From contig JAITSR010000366.1 in assembly GCA_031287655.1 (NCBI GenBank), positions 1-9,218 on the forward strand: a DNA stretch of 9,218 bases. Reading direction: 5' to 3'. The position numbers were made by a program, and so were the translations under genes. Below are positions 6,025-9,218 of the stretch, in pieces. The DNA is from Clostridiales bacterium. Lineage in GTDB: Bacteria > Bacillota > Clostridia > WRLR01. The notes beneath the pieces were generated by a model. The model saw only the letters and a list, made by a program, of their open reading frames with translations. It was not told the origin of the DNA and did no database searches. Each line of letters opens with the position of its first letter. Position 1 is the stretch's first letter.

Positions 6025-7357
6025 TTGCGCGCCCCCCCTTCTTTTCCGCGGCGGCGAGATTGCGCAGGATGTCCTTGCCGAGCCGCGCGGACTGGACAAT
6101 GCGGCGCTTTGCGGGGCAGTTGTACACGCAGGTTCCGCACTCGATACAGTCCATCACATGAAACCGCTTCAGCCTCTCCGCGTCGCCCTTGACCGCGGCG
6201 GAGTTGATAAAGAGCGGCAAAAGCTGCATGGGGCAGTTGTCGACGCATTTTCCGCAGCGGATACAGCCCGTCTCCGGCGCGGGCTTCGCGTCTTTGACGT
6301 CAAACGCGAGCGCCGCGTTCGTATTTTTGATCACGGGGACGTCGAGCGAAAACTGCGCGATCCCCATCATCGGGCCGCCCATCAGAATCTTTTCGGGCGT
6401 CGTCGTAAAACCGCCGCAAAAGGCAAACACATCCCGGAGCGGCGTGCCGATCACAACTTCCAGATTCATCGGCTTTTTGACCGCGTTGCCCGAGACCGTG
6501 ACGATCTTTTTTACCAGCGGCATCCCCGTCTCCATGAACTCCGCGATAAGGCTCACGCTGTTCACGTTCATCACGACCGCGCCGACGTCGGCGGGCAGCT
6601 TGCCGGGCGGTACGCGCCGCCCCGTGCAGGAATAGATCAGCATTTTTTCCGCGCCCTGCGGGTACAGCGAACGGAGCGTCACGATCTCGATGTTCCGGTC
6701 GTCCGCCGTCATTTCCTCCATCAGCTTGATCGCGGCGGGCTTGTTGTCCTCAATCCCGACATAGGTTTTGGGTATCCCGAGGACGCTTTGGAGCAGTTTG
6801 ATCCCCGAGACGATGCTCCGCGCGTTTTCGAGGATAAACCGATAGTCGGATGTGATATATGGCTCGCACTCCGCGCCGTTCACAATCAGGCAGTCGATTG
6901 ACGCGCCCGGCGGCGGATTCAGCTTGACATGGCCCGGAAAGCCCGCGCCGCCCAAGCCCACGAGGCCCGACGCGCGCACGAGCCCGAGAAAGTCCTTTTT
7001 GTCGGCATACGTTTGCGGCCGCACGCTCTCATGCGGTCTTTGCAGCCCGTCCGTTGCGATCTCGACGGAGGTCACGCGCCCGCCGCCCGGATAGAGCATC
7101 TGCCCGACGTTTGCGACCGTGCCCGACACGCTCGAATGGATCGGCGCGGAAACATACTGGCCCGTGTCGCCGAGAATCTGCCCAACCAGAACCGTATCGC
7201 CCTTCTTTACAATCGGCTCGCAAGGCGCTCCGATGTGCTGGACCATCGGGATTATGACGCGGGCAGGCACGCCCATCTTTACGATCGCGGCCTCGGAGGT
7301 CCACTTGCGGTGCGGCACGCGCGCGCCTCCGGCGAGTTTTCGCATAGTCAGCCCCAT
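6017..7357 (-). CDS. rnfC: Rnf complex NAD(H)-side subunit RnfC
   Basis: This 446-residue cytosolic subunit exchanges electrons with NAD+ and resembles the 51-kDa (Nqo1/NuoF) subunit of complex I. The early segment with QHIGAPCEPIVKKGD is the barrel-sandwich part. GLVGLGGAGFPGHVKL (about 132-146) is the glycine-rich FMN/NADH-binding loop, and NGAECEPYITSDYR follows as in Nqo1. Two [4Fe-4S] motifs lie near the end: C365-x2-C-x2-C-x3-C375 and C404-x2-C-x2-C-x3-C414. It is the first gene of the operon. The start is ambiguous: AGGAG touches the ATG at 7369 and is 12 bases before the ATG at 7357, which I prefer; 7345 is also possible. The stop overlaps the rnfD start. Confidence 0.96.
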   Translation of the reverse strand: MGLTMRKLAGGARVPHRKWTSEAAIVKMGVPARVIIPMVQHIGAPCEPIVKKGDTVLVGQILGDTGQYVSAPIHSSVSGTVANVGQMLYPGGGRVTSVEIATDGLQRPHESVRPQTYADKKDFLGLVRASGLVGLGGAGFPGHVKLNPPPGASIDCLIVNGAECEPYITSDYRFILENARSIVSGIKLLQSVLGIPKTYVGIEDNKPAAIKLMEEMTADDRNIEIVTLRSLYPQGAEKMLIYSCTGRRVPPGKLPADVGAVVMNVNSVSLIAEFMETGMPLVKKIVTVSGNAVKKPMNLEVVIGTPLRDVFAFCGGFTTTPEKILMGGPMMGIAQFSLDVPVIKNTNAALAFDVKDAKPAPETGCIRCGKCVDNCPMQLLPLFINSAAVKGDAERLKRFHVMDCIECGTCVYNCPAKRRIVQSARLGKDILRNLAAAEKKGGRANA

Positions 7358-7430
7358 CTTGTCTAACATCTCCTAATTTTGGTGCTTTCGGGGGCCGTTT
7401 ACGATCTTTCGCCCAATGAAAGCCTGAATC

Positions 7431-7439
7431 AGTATACCA
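7431..7439 (-). promoter_or_regulatory. Candidate extended -10 promoter of the rnf operon
   Basis: On the minus strand TGGTATACT (7439-7431) contains TATACT (5/6 match) preceded by TG-N, an extended -10. The -35 position holds only TATATT. Transcription would start near 7424, leaving a leader of about 65 bases before rnfC. The leader can form a weak CTTTC/GAAAG hairpin or a competing GCTTTC/GAAAGC one. Confidence 0.45.
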
Positions 7440-7443
7440 CAAA

Positions 7444-7485
7444 CGGCTTGCGAAATATAGCGGAAAGCCGATTTTTTAGAAATCG
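7444..7485. promoter_or_regulatory. Two adjacent dyads upstream of rnfC, candidate operator region
   Basis: CGGCTT (7444-7449) and AAGCCG (7465-7470) flank the -35 position of the rnfC promoter. CGATTT (7469-7474) and AAATCG (7480-7485) form a second, overlapping dyad. On the + strand the first dyad is followed by a T-run (7472-7477) and so resembles a terminator, but no + gene ends here. A repressor or redox-sensing site for rnf is possible; the sequence does not match the Rex consensus well. Confidence 0.35.
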
Positions 7486-7523
7486 TTTATATTTGGGGGT
7501 GGAAGGACATTGTAAAAGGGAAC

Positions 7524-7560
7524 TTTTGTTTTTCCGCGGAATGTATTATACTGGTATTAT
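7524..7560 (+). promoter_or_regulatory. Candidate promoter(s) for the nucleotidyltransferase gene
   Basis: TTTTGT (7524-7529) and TATACT (7547-7552) are spaced by 17 bases. An extended -10, TGGTATTAT (7552-7560), lies just after. The octamer GTATTATA occurs twice, at 7543-7550 and 7554-7561, one helical turn apart. The 10-bp palindrome TTCCGCGGAA (7532-7541) sits in the spacer and could be an operator. The leader to the GTG at 7714 would be about 150 bases. Confidence 0.4.
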
Positions 7561-7618
7561 AAACAACGTCGGCAGTGGTGTATCTTAGTGAAGTTGGTGA
7601 GAGTGTGACACAATCTGA

Positions 7619-7741
7619 GTTGGTGGATATGAGGATTATGAAACTATAATTGCATCTATATTGACTAACGAATACTGCGGTGATTTATTGGAGGAAACGG
7701 AGGCGTTAGGCGAGTGGATAAAATCGTTAATGAAAAAATAA
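7619..7741 (+). pseudogene. Short orphan reading frame, possible gene remnant before the nucleotidyltransferase
   Basis: From 7619 to the TAA at 7739-7741, one frame reads 40 codons, including YEDYETIIASILTNEYCG and ending LGEWIKSLMKK. Its composition is protein-like and it overlaps the next gene by 28 bases. It has no good start codon or RBS: the TGA at 7616-7618 closes it upstream. A neighbouring frame from a GTG at 7578 could join it by a -1 shift to give about 55 residues. It may be the broken or frameshifted partner of the nucleotidyltransferase, or a chance frame. No family is recognised. Confidence 0.3.
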
Positions 7742-8022
7742 CAAGGTACGCGCAAAACGTCAAAAAAAGATTTCACACTAAAGCCGTCTATTTGTATGGT
7801 TCTTATGCAAAGGGTACGGCGCGGGAGGATAGCGATATTGATATAGCCGTGATTTTTGACCACCTTGACAGAAGCGCATATATGAGTGTATTTGGTAATC
7901 TGTTTGTGCTTGCGGCGGATGTTGACGCAAGAATTGAACCGAACCTAATTCTTGATAACGGCGATATTGATAAATATAGTATGCTTTATGAAGTACAGCA
8001 TACAGGTATTGAGATTTTGTGA
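7714..8022 (+). CDS. MNT-type minimal nucleotidyltransferase
   Basis: This 102-residue protein has the nucleotidyltransferase (Pol beta-like) core. VYLYGSYAKGT with G29-S30, then D41-x-D43 in DSDIDIAVIF, is the G-S-x10-D-x-D catalytic motif. D71 in DVDARIEP is a plausible third metal ligand. MntA-type enzymes of this size are known to AMPylate the HEPN toxin HepT and act as its antitoxin; other small MNT proteins have unknown targets. No HEPN gene lies next to it, so the role here is open. The start is GTG, with GGAGG (7699-7703) 10 bases upstream. The gene is visibly AT-richer than the rnf and prmC genes around it, suggesting transfer. Confidence 0.85.
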   Translation: MDKIVNEKITRYAQNVKKRFHTKAVYLYGSYAKGTAREDSDIDIAVIFDHLDRSAYMSVFGNLFVLAADVDARIEPNLILDNGDIDKYSMLYEVQHTGIEIL

Positions 8023-8040
8023 AAATCTATCACATTTTTT
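8018..8040 (+). terminator. Weak Rho-independent terminator after the nucleotidyltransferase
   Basis: TGTGA (8018-8022) and TCACA (8030-8034) form a 5-bp stem with a 7-base loop, directly followed by six T residues (8035-8040). A competing 7-bp stem, AGATTTT/AAAATCT (8012-8018 with 8022-8028), overlaps it. The element covers the stop codon and touches the end of convergent prmC. Confidence 0.5.
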
Positions 8041-8968
8041 ATACTAAGCAGGTGTTGGTGTCAAAAAGCGCACCGGTGAGCGCGCGGCGGGCAAAAACGA
8101 CGCGCTCGAGACCGGAGAGGTCGCGAACGGTCGAAATAGCGGTGAGTTCCGCGCGGCCCGCAAAGATCGCGGCCACGTCGGCCGCCTGTCCCGCTCCGAC
8201 CTCGACGGCGAGCGTACCGCCGGGCCGCAGATAGCGCGGCGCGCCCTCGGCGATCCGGCGATAGAAGCCGAGGCCGTCGGGGCCGCCGTTCAGGGCGAGT
8301 TCCGGCTCATAGAGCCGGACGTCCGGCATAAGGCCGGGGATTTCTTCTTCCGGGATATAGGGCGGGTTCGCGCAGATGACGTCAAAGCGCGGCGCGGAGG
8401 CGGCGTTTGGGAGCGCCGCGAACAAATCCCCCTCAAGAAACGTCAGGCGATCCGCAAGGCCGTTCAATGCGGCGTTCTCCCGCGCGAGAGCGAGCGCCGC
8501 CGCGGAAATGTCCGTCGCGACGATATGCGCGCTACGCAAAAAAAAAGCAAGGCAAACCGCGACGCATCCGGAGCCTGTGCAAAGATCGAGGATACGCGGC
8601 GGTTCCTCGCCCGGCGCGCGCGCACGGACGGCGCGCAGCACACATTCCGCGAGACATTCCGTATCCGGCCTCGGGATCAAAACGGAGCGGTCGACGCGGA
8701 ACGTCAGCCCCATAAATTCCCACGTCCCCGCGATATATTGAATCGGCTCGTGGCGCGCGCGGCGGTGCAGAAAGTCGCGGAACCGCGCGGCGGCGGCGTC
8801 CGGAACAGACTCGTCCGGGTACGCGTAAAGGCGCGCCCTGTCACAGCCCGCGGCCAGACAAAGGAGCTCGACGGCGTCGCGCGCCGCGTCCTCCGCGCCC
8901 CTCTCCGCGAGAAAGCGCCGACCGGCCTCGAGCAGCGCCGCGTAACCGCGCGCGCCGCCGCGGCTCAC
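8039..8968 (-). CDS. prmC: Peptide chain release factor N5-glutamine methyltransferase PrmC (HemK)
   Basis: PrmC uses S-adenosylmethionine to methylate the glutamine of the GGQ motif in release factors RF1 and RF2, which speeds peptide release. The N-terminal helical domain starts at YAALLEAGRRFLAERGAE. The family signature FMGLTFRVDRSVLIPRPDTE follows. The SAM-binding loop is LDLCTGSGC, and the catalytic NPPY is at 8357-8368. I chose the GTG at 8968 (309 residues) because it fits the usual PrmC length of about 280-300 and lies just before the conserved domain, although GGGAG is only 3 bases upstream. ATG codons at 9097, 9103, 9106 and 9139 would add 43-57 low-complexity residues and overlap the upstream gene. 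It follows a DUF1385 gene, a common pairing in Firmicutes, where prfA often follows prmC; here prfA is absent. Confidence 0.94.
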   Translation of the reverse strand: MSRGGARGYAALLEAGRRFLAERGAEDAARDAVELLCLAAGCDRARLYAYPDESVPDAAAARFRDFLHRRARHEPIQYIAGTWEFMGLTFRVDRSVLIPRPDTECLAECVLRAVRARAPGEEPPRILDLCTGSGCVAVCLAFFLRSAHIVATDISAAALALARENAALNGLADRLTFLEGDLFAALPNAASAPRFDVICANPPYIPEEEIPGLMPDVRLYEPELALNGGPDGLGFYRRIAEGAPRYLRPGGTLAVEVGAGQAADVAAIFAGRAELTAISTVRDLSGLERVVFARRALTGALFDTNTCLV

Positions 8969-9080
8969 GGTCTCCCGGCTTTCGGTGTCGCAACTCGCGG
9001 TCTCCCGGATTTTGCCGACACGTCCCCGCGGGCCGAGGTTCGCGCCGGGGTCCGCAGCCCGCGCCGGACACCGATCCCCG

Positions 9081-9218
9081 TTACCAGCGCATTTCATTTT
9101 CATCATCCGACAGCGCGTTTTCAAACGCGACAATCGCAACCTCGATCATCGTGTCATCGGGTTCCTTTGTCGTAAACCGCTGGAACATCAGGCCCGGCGC
9201 GCTGATTAGTCGCGTGGC
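9081..9218 (-). CDS. C-terminal end of a DUF1385 (YqhQ-like) protein (5' partial)
   Basis: On the minus strand the frame is open from the window edge to the TAA at 9083-9081, giving 45 residues. The segment APGLMFQRFTTKEPDD followed by MIEVAIVAFENAL matches the C-terminal end of DUF1385 proteins, which typically read PGL-x2-Q-x-[L/F]-T-[T/R]-x-EPDD then an I-E-V-A-I-A-A helix. These are membrane proteins of unclear function, and the gene commonly precedes prmC in Firmicutes, which supports the call. The protein ends in an acidic tail. Downstream prmC starts either in the gap at 8968 or overlapping this end. Recognition rests on the short C-terminal signature plus context. Confidence 0.75.
   Translation of the reverse strand, partial: ATRLISAPGLMFQRFTTKEPDDTMIEVAIVAFENALSDDENEMRW

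Noticed and set aside
4912..6192. 426-codon + strand frame across rnfD and the start of the rnfC end
   Set aside because: It is an Arg/Ala/His-rich antisense shadow of GC-rich rnfD and rnfC coding sequence, both of which are certain on the other strand.
5441..6901. 486-codon + strand frame opposite rnfC and rnfD
   Set aside because: The antisense of clear RnfC and RnfD motifs, with no recognisable domain of its own.
7444..7477. Hairpin plus T-run on the + strand read as an intrinsic terminator
   Set aside because: No + strand gene ends upstream of it; the dyad fits better as a possible operator over the divergent rnfC promoter.
7379..7588. 69-codon + strand frame starting at TTG upstream of the nucleotidyltransferase
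   Set aside because: It has no RBS, runs antisense through the rnfC leader and promoter region, and its sequence resembles no known protein.

Overview
The window looks like chromosomal DNA of an anaerobic, GC-rich member of the Firmicutes, most likely Clostridia. The basis is a complete six-gene Rnf operon in the clostridial order rnfC-D-G-E-A-B, a DUF1385 (YqhQ-like)-prmC pair as in many Firmicutes, a DUF2089 regulator, and strong AGGAGG-type ribosome binding sites. The assignment rests on gene content only.

Layout. Positions 1-107 (+) hold the end of an unidentified gene, closed by an intrinsic terminator. Positions 171-1955 (+) hold a compact two-gene unit: a near-consensus promoter overlapped by a perfect inverted repeat, a DUF2089-type zinc-ribbon/helix-turn-helix protein, a protein built from 'x-G-x-[V/I/L]' tetrads in strict 16-residue units, and a terminator. 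Both proteins carry the same short SHOCT-like helical motif. This pair is the best candidate in the window for a poorly described system: a small regulator with a solenoid partner, resembling in layout the LiaX/YvlB envelope-stress proteins.

Positions 1942-7357 (-) hold the Rnf complex, a membrane ferredoxin:NAD+ oxidoreductase that couples electron transfer to Na+ or H+ translocation. RnfC (NAD(H) side), RnfD and RnfG (covalent FMN), RnfE and RnfA (membrane subunits with paired cysteines) and RnfB (ferredoxin side) are all present and intact. Most junctions overlap by 4-8 bases, suggesting translational coupling. The exception is a 213-base gap before rnfB. It is rich in inverted repeats and includes mutually exclusive hairpins that could hide or expose the rnfB ribosome binding site.

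Positions 7370-8040 form an AT-richer stretch. It contains the divergent rnfC promoter region, a short orphan reading frame, and a GTG-started MNT-type nucleotidyltransferase with no recognisable HEPN partner; it looks acquired. Positions 8039-9218 (-) hold prmC, the release-factor glutamine methyltransferase, and the C-terminal end of a DUF1385 (YqhQ-like) gene.

All assignments come from reading the sequence and from knowledge of these families. No database search, folding program or promoter predictor was run.
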